Positions 16,257 to 23,898 of a stretch of DNA of 64,000 nt are shown one piece after another. Source of the stretch: JADJLQ01 sp044227925 (GTDB lineage: Bacteria; Bacteroidota; Bacteroidia; Chitinophagales; Saprospiraceae). The notes beneath the pieces were generated by a model. That model had not been told where the DNA came from. It ran no database searches and saw only the letters and a program-made list of their open reading frames with translations. The stretch covers positions 124,001 through 188,000 of the forward strand of contig JBGAVW010000001.1 of the NCBI GenBank assembly GCA_044227925.1, given 5' to 3'. A program made the translations under genes and the position numbers. Numbering within the stretch: position 1 is the stretch's first letter; every line of letters starts with the position of its first letter.

Positions 16257-18272
16257 TTAGTGACTTTCGATCTTTAAATTACTCACTTTAGTAGGAAACC
16301 ATAGTTGCATTTCTCCAATGCCTCTATTGGACCTTGCGTAATATGGAATTAATTTGATGGGTTTGGTCTCTGTTTTTATGTCCTGACCATCAGTACTGAT
16401 ATGGATTCCTTTCCCTGGGATAGTCAGCGTCATTACTCCATTTAAAAGTTGTTCCTCGTATTTTTCATTTATTTTATTATTAATGAAAGCAATGAGATTT
16501 GAAGTGCGACTTCCATTATCTGCAAATTCAGCGCAATACATTAATGGTCCCTTTTGAAATGAAACCAGGTTGGTATTGGTTTTAATTTTTTCATTGGATT
16601 GTACCACCTGGGCCTGCATGGGTAAGATAAGTTTTACTTCATCTCCATTTTTCCAGTCCCTGGCTATCTTTACATAACCTTGGGCATTGATTTCAGATTT
16701 TAATACTTTACCATTCAGATATAGTTGAGGTGTATTCATAGCATTGAATGTAGTATAATATAAATCGGTAGGAAATAGTTTATTATTCGCCCAACCCGGT
16801 ATACGTATTAACAAATCAAAGTTTAGTTCTTTTTCATCTTCTGTTTTTACTTTAATGTGTACATCTCCATTCCAGGGATAATCGCTCTCCTGACTGATGA
16901 TCACATTCCTTCCTTTTTCAATTTCTAATTTGGTATTGCTGCTGGCAAAAAGATTGATATACACTTCTTTGTCTTTTTTTGCATAGATATATCCCGGCAT
17001 GGAGGGCATGAACCGGCAAATATTGGAAGGGCAACAGGAGCAACTAAACCAGGGTGATCTTTTATTCTCACCTGATAGTTTGCCATTGGTAATAGCATAT
17101 TGCATGGGATTGGCATAATAAAATGATTTTCCATCGAGTCCTATTCCACCTAAAATTCCATTATATAAAGTACGTTCTACCATATCAATATATTTGGATT
17201 CACCCGTCAGCATAAACATCCTGTGATTCCAGTACACATTACCTATACCCGCACACGTTTCACAGTAGGCCGTTTGATTCGGCAATTCATATTCAGGTCC
17301 AAATCCTTCCCAGCCACCCGATGATCCTATCCCGCCGGTGATATATGTTTTTTTACCAGCAGCGTTTTCCCAAATCTTATGTATCGCATGGATATAATCT
17401 TCGTTTTGAGTAAGAGCCGCTACATCTGCCATACCAGAATATAGATAGGTAGCCCGCACAGCATGGCCTATAGCTTCAGTTTGGGCTATGGCCGGTAGGT
17501 GATCTTGCCAATATTCCCCCGTTTCCCAGACGGTAGCTCCCGGTTCGCCGGGTTTCTTTTTATATTCCCGTTTACCTCGGCATTCAATAAAAAATTGGGA
17601 TAGATCCAGGTATTTTTTATCACCGGTCGCGAGATATAATTTTACAAGGCCAATTTCGATGACCTGGTGCCCGGGAGCAACTGATTTTTTCCCTGGGCCA
17701 AATACAGAATTAATATGATCTGCATTTTTGATCGCAATATTCAGCATCGATCGTTTACCGGTGGCCTGGAAATGGGCAGTAGCTGCTTCATAGAAATGCC
17801 CCATGTTATATAGTTCATGACTAAGTTCGTGTTCTTTCTCATATCGTTCATTGCCGATCCATTCATGACTATCACCCATGGTACGTGCAGTAAACAAATA
17901 TCCGTCGGGTTCCTGGGCTTTTCCGATTATATCTATCAGCGAATCAAGATATAAATCCAATTGGCGGTCATATTTTACCTGCAATGAATAGGCTGCCCCT
18001 TCTATGATCTTATATACATCGCTATCATCGAACACAAATTTGCTACAAAACTTTCCTTCTCTGGCTGCTGCTTGCTCAAAGTTTTTAATCCTGCCTGTAA
18101 TCTTTGATTGGTAGAATGACCAGGGAATGGTATTTATTCTATTGATTTCAATTTTGGGTAACCAAAATTTATCAGTGAGCCTGACCTGGTTAAATGGAAT
18201 GGCAGAGTAGGGATAAAAAGATTGGGAGTAAATGGATATGCTGAATAACAAGCAAAATAGTATAGCTTTCAT
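16257..18272 (-). CDS. glycoside hydrolase family 127 (beta-L-arabinofuranosidase-like), secreted
   Basis: Exported glycosidase of 671 aa in the former DUF1680 family. An N-terminal signal ends near SIYSQ. The catalytic zinc site is complete: Glu338 and Cys340 in the CETCAGIG motif, and Cys413-Cys414 in CSCCPSNIC. In the characterised Bifidobacterium enzyme the matching residues bind zinc and one cysteine is the nucleophile. An (alpha/alpha)6 barrel covers most of the protein, with beta domains at the C-terminus. The likely substrate is a beta-L-arabinofuranosyl group of plant glycans; other specificities exist in GH127 and its relatives. The ATG at 18272 is preferred over an upstream TTG because it gives a typical signal peptide. 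Confidence 0.92.
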   Translation of the reverse strand: MKAILFCLLFSISIYSQSFYPYSAIPFNQVRLTDKFWLPKIEINRINTIPWSFYQSKITGRIKNFEQAAAREGKFCSKFVFDDSDVYKIIEGAAYSLQVKYDRQLDLYLDSLIDIIGKAQEPDGYLFTARTMGDSHEWIGNERYEKEHELSHELYNMGHFYEAATAHFQATGKRSMLNIAIKNADHINSVFGPGKKSVAPGHQVIEIGLVKLYLATGDKKYLDLSQFFIECRGKREYKKKPGEPGATVWETGEYWQDHLPAIAQTEAIGHAVRATYLYSGMADVAALTQNEDYIHAIHKIWENAAGKKTYITGGIGSSGGWEGFGPEYELPNQTAYCETCAGIGNVYWNHRMFMLTGESKYIDMVERTLYNGILGGIGLDGKSFYYANPMQYAITNGKLSGENKRSPWFSCSCCPSNICRFMPSMPGYIYAKKDKEVYINLFASSNTKLEIEKGRNVIISQESDYPWNGDVHIKVKTEDEKELNFDLLIRIPGWANNKLFPTDLYYTTFNAMNTPQLYLNGKVLKSEINAQGYVKIARDWKNGDEVKLILPMQAQVVQSNEKIKTNTNLVSFQKGPLMYCAEFADNGSRTSNLIAFINNKINEKYEEQLLNGVMTLTIPGKGIHISTDGQDIKTETKPIKLIPYYARSNRGIGEMQLWFPTKVSNLKIESH

Positions 18273-18663
18273 AAAAGTCAATATTGATAATTGAGGTATT
18301 AAAAATAGGAAATGTTTGATCCATTAGTAATATTATTAAAATTCCAATTTTTATATTCTTTCGATTGGTATGATTGTCAACCTGGATCTGTCTTTTAAGC
18401 CAATTATTATTAACAACCTATTTTGAAATTATTTTGTCCAAAAATTAATTATCTAAATCATTAAACCTTAGTCACTTATCCAGTATAGATTTCTATTATA
18501 TTTTAACTAGCCAATTCTATCCAAATTTTTAAAAATATTTTATGGCAAACCCAAAAATGTTCGTAAATTTGTCCGCGCTTTTAAAGAAAGTGTCATATTT
18601 ATTTGAAAATCAGGATTGAAGAAACACAAACATACTGCTGATACATTTCATTTTTTTGAAATT
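18273..18663. other. 391-bp AT-rich intergenic region before the tRNA-tuf operon
   Basis: No gene is seen. It separates the minus-strand GH127 gene from the plus-strand tRNA-tuf operon, so it should carry divergent promoters. One exact -7 box for the tRNA side is listed separately; nothing else convincing was found. Confidence 0.6.
18564..18571 (+). promoter_or_regulatory. -7 box of the tRNA-tuf operon
   Basis: TAAATTTG, an exact TAnnTTTG match, about 93 bases before the first tRNA. It is the only strong box in the gap. The -33 TTTG is not exact. Confidence 0.45.
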
Positions 18664-18736
18664 GCCGATGTAGCTCAGCTGGTAGAGCAGCTGACTTGTA
18701 ATCAGCTGGTCGGGGGTTCGATTCCCTCCATCGGCT
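18664..18736 (+). tRNA. tRNA-Thr (anticodon TGT)
   Basis: Full cloverleaf of 73 bases. Acceptor GCCGATG pairs with CATCGGC, the anticodon stem is GCTGA/TCAGC, and the loop CTTGTAA gives anticodon TGT. The T-loop TTCGATT is normal and the discriminator is T. CCA is not encoded. First of four tRNAs ahead of tuf. Confidence 0.97.
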
Positions 18737-18782
18737 CTGTTATTTTGTGATGAGAATCATTAGTCAGGTTCTCAGAAAATGA

Positions 18783-18866
18783 GGGGGCGCGCCGGAGTGG
18801 GAGAGCCGGGCCAGACTGTAAATCTGGTGTCTTACGACTGAATGGGTTCGAATCCAATCGCCCCCA
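18783..18866 (+). tRNA. tRNA-Tyr (anticodon GTA)
   Basis: 84 bases with a long variable arm. Acceptor GGGGGCG pairs with CGCCCCC, the anticodon stem is CCAGA/TCTGG, and the loop CTGTAAA gives GTA. The T-stem ATGGG/CCAAT has one G-A mismatch in the middle, which is odd but tolerated. CCA is not encoded. Confidence 0.96.
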
Positions 18867-18924
18867 CTTCATTTTTTAAAAAGATTTTTGTTCACAGTGT
18901 GTTTCAACAATAAAATAGAATCAG

Positions 18925-18997
18925 GCGGGAGTAGCTCAGTTGGTAGAGCGACAGCCTTCCAAGCTGTAGGTCGCGGGTTCGAGCCTCGTCTCCCGCT
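18925..18997 (+). tRNA. tRNA-Gly (anticodon TCC)
   Basis: 73 bases. Acceptor GCGGGAG pairs with CTCCCGC, the anticodon stem is ACAGC/GCTGT, and the loop CTTCCAA gives TCC. The three bases after the discriminator (18998-19000) are CCA, the only encoded CCA among the six tRNAs here, possibly by chance. Confidence 0.97.
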
Positions 18998-19085
18998 CCA
19001 TTTTTCTCACGTAAGTAAGATCTGTGGAGTATGATTTGATAGTGGCTAAATCCTTACAATGGTAGCTCTCTTAATAGATACATAA

Positions 19086-19157
19086 GCCGATGTAGCTCAG
19101 GGGTAGAGCACTTCCTTGGTAAGGAAGGGGTCGAGGGTTCAATTCCCTTCGTTGGCT
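19086..19157 (+). tRNA. tRNA-Thr (anticodon GGT)
   Basis: 72 bases. Acceptor GCCGATG pairs with CGTTGGC through two G-T wobbles. The anticodon stem is CTTCC/GGAAG and the loop TTGGTAA gives GGT. Last tRNA before tuf, 63 bases upstream of its ATG. Confidence 0.96.
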
Positions 19158-19220
19158 CTATTTTTTAGTAAATATTGAAATTCATTATATCATTTTAAAT
19201 TTTAAAAACGGTACTTAACC

Positions 19221-20417
19221 ATGGCAAAAGAAACTTTTCAGAGGACTAAACCTCACTTAAACGTTGGTACTATTGGTCACGTGGATCATGGTAAAACAAC
19301 TTTAACAGCTGCAATCACTTCGATTCTTGCTGAATCGGGATTGGCTGAAAAAAGATCATATGACTCTATCGATGCAGCTCCGGAAGAGAAAGAGCGTGGT
19401 ATCACTATTAATACAGCACACGTAGAGTATCAGACTGCTAATCGTCACTACGCTCACGTAGACTGTCCTGGTCACGCTGACTATGTAAAAAACATGGTTA
19501 CAGGTGCTGCTCAGATGGACGGCGCAATTTTAGTTGTGGCCGCTACTGACGGTCCAATGCCTCAGACCAGAGAACATATCCTTCTTGCTAAGCAGGTAGG
19601 TGTACCTAAAATAGTGGTGTTCATGAATAAAGTGGATCTGGTTGATGATCAGGAAATGTTAGACCTGGTTGAAATGGAAGTTAGAGAATTATTGGATGCA
19701 CAGGGTTTCGATGGTGCTCATGCTTCAGTAATTAAAGGTTCTGCCCTTAAAGCGCTTGAAGGCGACCCAAAATACAAACAAATCATCCTTGATTTGATGG
19801 CTGCTGTAGATAAAGATATTCCTGAACCAACCCGTTTGGTTGACCAACCATTTATCATGCCAGTGGAGGATGTATTCTCTATTACTGGTCGTGGTACTGT
19901 GGCTACCGGCCGTATCGAGAAAGGGGTTATTAAAGTAGGTGACACTGTTGAAATTATTGGTATGATGAAAGATGACGAGAAACCAATCGTATCTACTTGT
20001 ACCGGTGTGGAAATGTTTAGAAAATTATTAGACAGAGGTGAAGCCGGCGATAACGCAGGTATTCTGTTGAGAGGTGTGGAAAAAGACCAAATCCGCAGAG
20101 GTATGGTAATTTGCGCTCCTGGTTCAGTAAAACCACACAAAAAATTCAAAGGCGAAATCTATGTTTTGAGCAAAGAAGAAGGTGGTCGTCATACTCCTTT
20201 CTTTAATGGTTACCGTCCACAGTTTTATTTCCGAACTACAGATGTAACTGGTGATGTAAAATTACCAGAAGGTGTAGAAATGGTAATGCCTGGTGATAAC
20301 GTAACTATCGAAGCTACATTACTTAGCTCTATAGCAATGGAGAAAAACTTACGTTTTGCGATTCGCGAAGGCGGTCGTACCGTAGGTGCAGGTCAGGTAA
20401 CAGAAATCCTAGACTAG
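19221..20417 (+). CDS. tuf: translation elongation factor Tu
   Basis: GTPase that delivers aminoacyl-tRNA to the ribosome. The 398-aa protein has GHVDHGKTT (G1, near 18-26), the effector GITINTAHVEY near 60, DCPGH (G3) near 81-85, and NKVD (G4) near 136-139, followed by beta-barrel domains 2 and 3 ending in GAGQVTEILD. It lies downstream of four tRNAs and is followed by tRNA-Trp and secE, as in an operon. A GNRA-capped stem follows the stop codon. Only one tuf copy is in the window. Confidence 0.99.
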   Translation: MAKETFQRTKPHLNVGTIGHVDHGKTTLTAAITSILAESGLAEKRSYDSIDAAPEEKERGITINTAHVEYQTANRHYAHVDCPGHADYVKNMVTGAAQMDGAILVVAATDGPMPQTREHILLAKQVGVPKIVVFMNKVDLVDDQEMLDLVEMEVRELLDAQGFDGAHASVIKGSALKALEGDPKYKQIILDLMAAVDKDIPEPTRLVDQPFIMPVEDVFSITGRGTVATGRIEKGVIKVGDTVEIIGMMKDDEKPIVSTCTGVEMFRKLLDRGEAGDNAGILLRGVEKDQIRRGMVICAPGSVKPHKKFKGEIYVLSKEEGGRHTPFFNGYRPQFYFRTTDVTGDVKLPEGVEMVMPGDNVTIEATLLSSIAMEKNLRFAIREGGRTVGAGQVTEILD

Positions 20418-20455
20418 TTATAGAGTAAAATTATTGATATAATGAATTAAATCAA

Positions 20456-20481
20456 GAGCATCTCCCGAAAGGGGGGTGCTT
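20456..20481 (+). terminator. stem-loop after tuf
   Basis: An 11-bp stem with three G-T wobbles (20456-20466 with 20471-20481) closed by a GAAA tetraloop. Only a weak T-run follows, and tRNA-Trp begins 28 bases later, so it may be a partial terminator or a processing signal. Confidence 0.5.
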
Positions 20482-20508
20482 CTTTGTCATATAAAAAAGC
20501 ATTTAAAA

Positions 20509-20581
20509 ACGGGCATAGCTCAATTGGTAGAGCGAAGGTCTCCAAAACCTTAGGCTGCGGGTTCGATTCCTGCTGCCCGTG
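20509..20581 (+). tRNA. tRNA-Trp (anticodon CCA)
   Basis: 73 bases. Acceptor ACGGGCA pairs with TGCCCGT, the anticodon stem is AAGGT/ACCTT, and the loop CTCCAAA gives CCA. The discriminator is G and the 3' CCA is not encoded. It lies between tuf and secE, the usual site in many bacteria. Confidence 0.97.
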
Positions 20582-20596
20582 CAACAAAAAGAGAGT

Positions 20597-20785
20597 ATGG
20601 ATAAAATAAGTTTATATCTCAGAGAATCATATGACGAGCTGATGAACAAAGTAACCTGGCCATCATGGCCAATGCTTGTAGACAGTGCTAAAGTGGTATT
20701 GGTCTGCACGTTTATTATTACTCTGATTATTTTTCTTTTGGATTTTGTTTCTAATTCTGTTTTAAACATTGTTTACGGTTTATAA
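20597..20785 (+). CDS. secE: preprotein translocase subunit SecE
   Basis: Small inner-membrane subunit of the SecYEG channel. The 62-aa protein has the conserved amphipathic segment ESYDELMNKVTWPSW (residues about 9-23) followed by one membrane helix (about 31-52). The single-helix form is usual outside the gamma-proteobacteria. The ATG at 20597 was chosen; a longer reading from 20579 would start inside tRNA-Trp. nusG follows by 11 bp. Confidence 0.95.
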   Translation: MDKISLYLRESYDELMNKVTWPSWPMLVDSAKVVLVCTFIITLIIFLLDFVSNSVLNIVYGL

Positions 20786-20796
20786 TTATTTACTGA

Positions 20797-21348
20797 ATGG
20801 CTGACCAAGAGAAAAAATTGTATTCGCTTCGGGTGATTAGCGGAAAAGAACGCAAAATCAAAGAGCGTATTGAATTGGAAATTCAGCGTCAAGGCTGGGG
20901 CTCATTTATTACCCAGGTGATCGTGCCATCAGAAAAAGTATATAAAATCCGAAATGGTAAAAAAGTGGTCTTAGAAAGAAATATCCTTCCAGGGTATATT
21001 TTATTAGAAGCTGAACCATCTAAGTTCGTACCAGAAGTGGTGCAGGTGATCGCTAATGTACCCAATGTGATTCATTTTTTAGGTAAGGATCATCCTGTAC
21101 CTATGAGCGCAGGCGAAGCCAATAGATTATTAGGAAAAGTAGATGAATCGCAAGAAGCTGGTGAATCAATGATAGAGCCGTTCTTAACCGGTGAAACTGT
21201 AAAAATCATAGATGGTCCATTTAATGATTTTATTGGGGATATTAAAGAAATTAATGAAGAGAAGAAAAAATTAAAAGTGATAGTGAAAATATTCGGTAGG
21301 GGTACCGAAGTGGAGTTGAATTTTATGCAAGTAGAAAAAACCTCATAA
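20797..21348 (+). CDS. nusG: transcription termination/antitermination protein NusG
   Basis: Binds RNA polymerase and modulates elongation and transcription-translation coupling. The 183-aa protein has the N-terminal NGN domain (LYSLRVISGKERKIKERI near 8-25; LPGYILLEAE near 64-73) and a C-terminal KOW motif (GETVKIIDGPFNDFIGDI near 131-148). The basic KIRNGKKVVLERN insert in the NGN domain is typical of Bacteroidota. It sits between secE and rplK, as in most bacteria. Confidence 0.98.
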   Translation: MADQEKKLYSLRVISGKERKIKERIELEIQRQGWGSFITQVIVPSEKVYKIRNGKKVVLERNILPGYILLEAEPSKFVPEVVQVIANVPNVIHFLGKDHPVPMSAGEANRLLGKVDESQEAGESMIEPFLTGETVKIIDGPFNDFIGDIKEINEEKKKLKVIVKIFGRGTEVELNFMQVEKTS

Positions 21349-21456
21349 ATTAATAAATTTTTGATCTCAATGATTTTGATCCCAAAATTCTTAAAGCTTC
21401 CAATTTTAAGACAAAATCAAAGAGGATAATAAATACGATTATAATAATAGCAAATC

Positions 21457-21903
21457 ATGGCAAAAGAAATAGAAACATTCATCAAACTTCAAGTTAAAGG
21501 TGGCCAGGCTAATCCTGCACCTCCTGTAGGACCTGCATTGGGTTCCAAAGGGGTCAATATCATGGAGTTTTGCAAGCGTTTTAATGCCGTAACCCAGGAT
21601 AAACAAGGTAAAATATTACCTGTGGTAATCACTGTTTACAAAGACAAATCTTTTGAATTTGTAGTAAAAACGGCTCCTGCTGCAATACAATTAATGGAAG
21701 CTGCAAAGATTAAGTCCGGTTCGAAAGAACCCAATCGAAGCAAAGTAGCTAATGTATCATGGGATCAGGTAAAATTGATCGCCCAGGATAAATTACCAGA
21801 TCTCAATGCACTCACTATTGATGCTGCAATGAGTATGGTAGCCGGTACTGCCCGCAGTATGGGCATCACCGTGTCTGGTGGAGAAGCACCGGCTAAAAAA
21901 TAA
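21457..21903 (+). CDS. rplK: 50S ribosomal protein L11
   Basis: Binds 23S rRNA at the GTPase-associated centre. The 148-aa protein has the N-terminal proline-rich VKGGQANPAPPVGPALG motif (near 13-29), GVNIMEFCKRFN, and the C-terminal rRNA-binding domain with DLNALTIDAAMSMVAGTARSMGI near 120-140. Length is normal. It is the first gene of the rplKA pair, 108 bp after nusG. Confidence 0.99.
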   Translation: MAKEIETFIKLQVKGGQANPAPPVGPALGSKGVNIMEFCKRFNAVTQDKQGKILPVVITVYKDKSFEFVVKTAPAAIQLMEAAKIKSGSKEPNRSKVANVSWDQVKLIAQDKLPDLNALTIDAAMSMVAGTARSMGITVSGGEAPAKK

Positions 21904-21977
21904 TTTTAAATCGATACCGAAGATTTTGGCCCGAAAAGTCGGGTTTGTTTAAATCTCGGAAAATAATTTGTTTAACA

Positions 21978-22016
21978 GAGGGAGTTTCGATGAAAGACTC
22001 GGGACGATAGAACCTC
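21978..22016 (+). promoter_or_regulatory. structured leader between rplK and rplA, possible L1 site
   Basis: In the 126-bp gap, GAGG (21978-21981) can pair with CCTC (22013-22016). Inside, GAGTTT pairs with AGACTC over a 7-base CGATGAA loop (21988-21994), leaving a purine-rich bulge (GGGACGATAGAA) on the 3' side. Ribosomal protein L1 is known to repress its own mRNA through structures mimicking its rRNA site. Assigning this one to L1 is inference. Confidence 0.3.
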
Positions 22017-22029
22017 ATAACTTTTATTA

Positions 22030-22722
22030 ATGGCAACAATAACTAAAAAAAGGAAAGCCGTAAATCCAAAAGTCGACCGTAAAAAAATGCATTCGGTGGC
22101 TGATGCAATGGCTTTAGTAAAGGAAGTAAACACCACAAAATTTGATGCTTCCGTAGATCTTCACATCAGACTGGGAATAGATCCAAGAAAATCAGACCAG
22201 GCTATCCGCGGTACTGTAACACTTCCCAATGGAACTGGTAAAACTAAAAAAGTTTTGGTATTATGTACTCCAGACAAAGAAGCTGAAGCAAAAGCTGCCG
22301 GCGCGGACCATGTAGGTCTTGATGATTATATTCAAAAAATTTCTGAAGGTTGGATGGATATAGATGTAATCATAGCTACCCCTTCAGTGATGGCCAAAAT
22401 TGGTAAAATAGGTCGGGTACTTGGCCCCCGTGGCTTGATGCCAAACCCTAAAACCGGTACTGTAACTCAGGATGTGGGAGCAGCAGTAAACGAGGTAAAA
22501 GGGGGTAAAATTGCATTCCGTGTAGACAAGCAAGCCATCATTCACAGTACAGTTGGAAGAGTGTCGTTTTCAGCAGATAAATTAGCTCAAAATGCAAATG
22601 AACTTTTATCTACTATCGTAAAATTGAAACCATCTTCTGCTAAGGGTACTTATATTAAATCGGTATCCGTAGCCAGTACCATGAGTCCTGGAATTTGGTT
22701 AGATGTAAAATCTCTCCATTAA
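22030..22722 (+). CDS. rplA: 50S ribosomal protein L1
   Basis: Forms the L1 stalk near the E site and often represses its own operon. The 230-aa protein shows FDASVDLHIRLGIDPRKSDQ near 38-57, the signature GPRGLMPNPKTGTVT near 132-146, and a C-terminal SVASTMSPGIWLD. Full length, with a normal ATG. It is followed after 39 bp by rplJ. Confidence 0.99.
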   Translation: MATITKKRKAVNPKVDRKKMHSVADAMALVKEVNTTKFDASVDLHIRLGIDPRKSDQAIRGTVTLPNGTGKTKKVLVLCTPDKEAEAKAAGADHVGLDDYIQKISEGWMDIDVIIATPSVMAKIGKIGRVLGPRGLMPNPKTGTVTQDVGAAVNEVKGGKIAFRVDKQAIIHSTVGRVSFSADKLAQNANELLSTIVKLKPSSAKGTYIKSVSVASTMSPGIWLDVKSLH

Positions 22723-22761
22723 TCCCATATTATTTAATTCAAGTTTTAATCTGATTTTAAA

Positions 22762-23289
22762 ATGAATAAGACAGAAAAAGGAGAGATCATAGAGTCTCTA
22801 AAAGATAAAATTAACGACGCATCCTATTTCTATTTGGCCGATGCATCTTCAATGACGGTAGCCCAAATCAATTCTTTCAGAAGGAAATGTTTTGAGCAAG
22901 GTATTGAAGTAAAGGTGGTAAAAAATACCCTGGCTAAGAAAGCAATGGAAGCTCTTCCTGCCTCAAAAGGATATGCTGATATATTCAGTGCATTGCATGG
23001 ACCTACAGCCATGTTGTTTTCCGAAGTGGGAAATGCCCCGGCTAAAGTGTTAAAAGCTTTCAGAGCCAGCTCTGAAAGACCTATACTTAAGGCCGCTTAT
23101 ATAGATAGCGCCGTATTTAAAGGGGATGACCAAATCGATGTATTGGTAGCCATCAAGTCTAAAAATGAGTTGATCGGAGATATCATCGGATTGTTACAAT
23201 CTCCAGCTCGAAATGTAATCGGTGCACTCCAGTCTAGTGGTCAAAAACTGGCTGGTTTACTTAAAACCTTAGAAGAAAGAGCAAATTAA
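22762..23289 (+). CDS. rplJ: 50S ribosomal protein L10
   Basis: Anchors the L7/L12 stalk on the ribosome. The 175-aa protein has the N-terminal rRNA-binding domain (FYLADASSMTVAQINSFRRK near 18-37, VVKNTLAKKAM near 53-63) and the C-terminal helix that carries L7/L12 dimers (GALQSSGQKLAGLLKTLEER). Only 39 bp separate it from rplA, too short for the long L10 leader known in other bacteria. Confidence 0.98.
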   Translation: MNKTEKGEIIESLKDKINDASYFYLADASSMTVAQINSFRRKCFEQGIEVKVVKNTLAKKAMEALPASKGYADIFSALHGPTAMLFSEVGNAPAKVLKAFRASSERPILKAAYIDSAVFKGDDQIDVLVAIKSKNELIGDIIGLLQSPARNVIGALQSSGQKLAGLLKTLEERAN

Positions 23290-23352
23290 TTTAGGCTTCC
23301 AAGTACGCATATATAAATTAAAATTTAATTCAAATCCAAAAAAAATTTAGTC

Positions 23353-23730
23353 ATGGCAGATTTAAAAGCAATTGCAGATCAACTGGTTAGTTTAACTGTA
23401 AAAGAAGTAAACGAATTAGCTGCAATATTAAAAAATGAGCACGGCATCGAGCCAGCAGCTGCAGCAGTAGCAGTAGCAGCACCCGCAGCTGGCGGAGGTG
23501 CAGCAGCAGCAGCTGAAAAAACAGAATTCGATGTAATCCTGAAATCAGGTGGTGCTGAAAAACTTAAAGTAGTAAAAGAAGTGAAGACATTATTGAACCT
23601 TGGCTTGAAAGAAGCTAAAGATTTAGTAGATGGCGCACCCGCTACTTTAAAAGAGAAAGCAACAAAAGAAGAAGCTGCAGCATTGAAAACTGCTCTTGAA
23701 GCAGCAGGTGCTGAAGTAGAAGTAAAGTAA
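23353..23730 (+). CDS. rplL: 50S ribosomal protein L7/L12
   Basis: Stalk protein that recruits translational GTPases. The 125-aa protein has an N-terminal dimerisation domain (about 1-35), an Ala-rich hinge (about 36-57), and the C-terminal factor-binding domain with KTEFDVILKSGGAEKLKVVK and LGLKEAKDLVDGAP. The Ala-rich hinge gives long reading frames on the opposite strand, which are not genes. Confidence 0.99.
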   Translation: MADLKAIADQLVSLTVKEVNELAAILKNEHGIEPAAAAVAVAAPAAGGGAAAAAEKTEFDVILKSGGAEKLKVVKEVKTLLNLGLKEAKDLVDGAPATLKEKATKEEAAALKTALEAAGAEVEVK

Positions 23731-23778
23731 TCCATCTGCAGAGCTGAATTACATCTTCTACATAAGATAATTAGTCGA

Positions 23779-23815
23779 AAGGCTTAGCTAAATAATCACT
23801 ATTTGGCTAAGCCTT
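23779..23815 (+). promoter_or_regulatory. long stem-loop between rplL and rpoB (attenuator or processing site)
   Basis: AAGGCTTAGC at 23779-23788 pairs perfectly with GCTAAGCCTT at 23806-23815, and five further pairs extend the stem towards a 7-base loop. No T-run follows, so it is not a full terminator. An attenuator or RNase III site is known at this same spot in E. coli, where it lowers rpoBC expression relative to ribosomal proteins. Confidence 0.6.
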
Positions 23816-23898
23816 ATACTAATTTGTATGGCGATTAGACAACACATTTTTTGAAACCTTATTTTATTCATTGTTAATTTAAATTCGCATAGAGACTT

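Noticed and set aside
19718..20149. 143-aa open frame opposite tuf
   Set aside because: Antisense to a highly conserved gene; codon-bias artefact.
20579..20596. Longer SecE start inside tRNA-Trp
   Set aside because: Would overlap the tRNA 3' end; the ATG at 20597 gives a standard SecE.
23379..23735. 118-aa open frame opposite rplL
   Set aside because: It is the shadow of the Ala-rich L7/L12 hinge and has a low-complexity sequence; rplL is certain.
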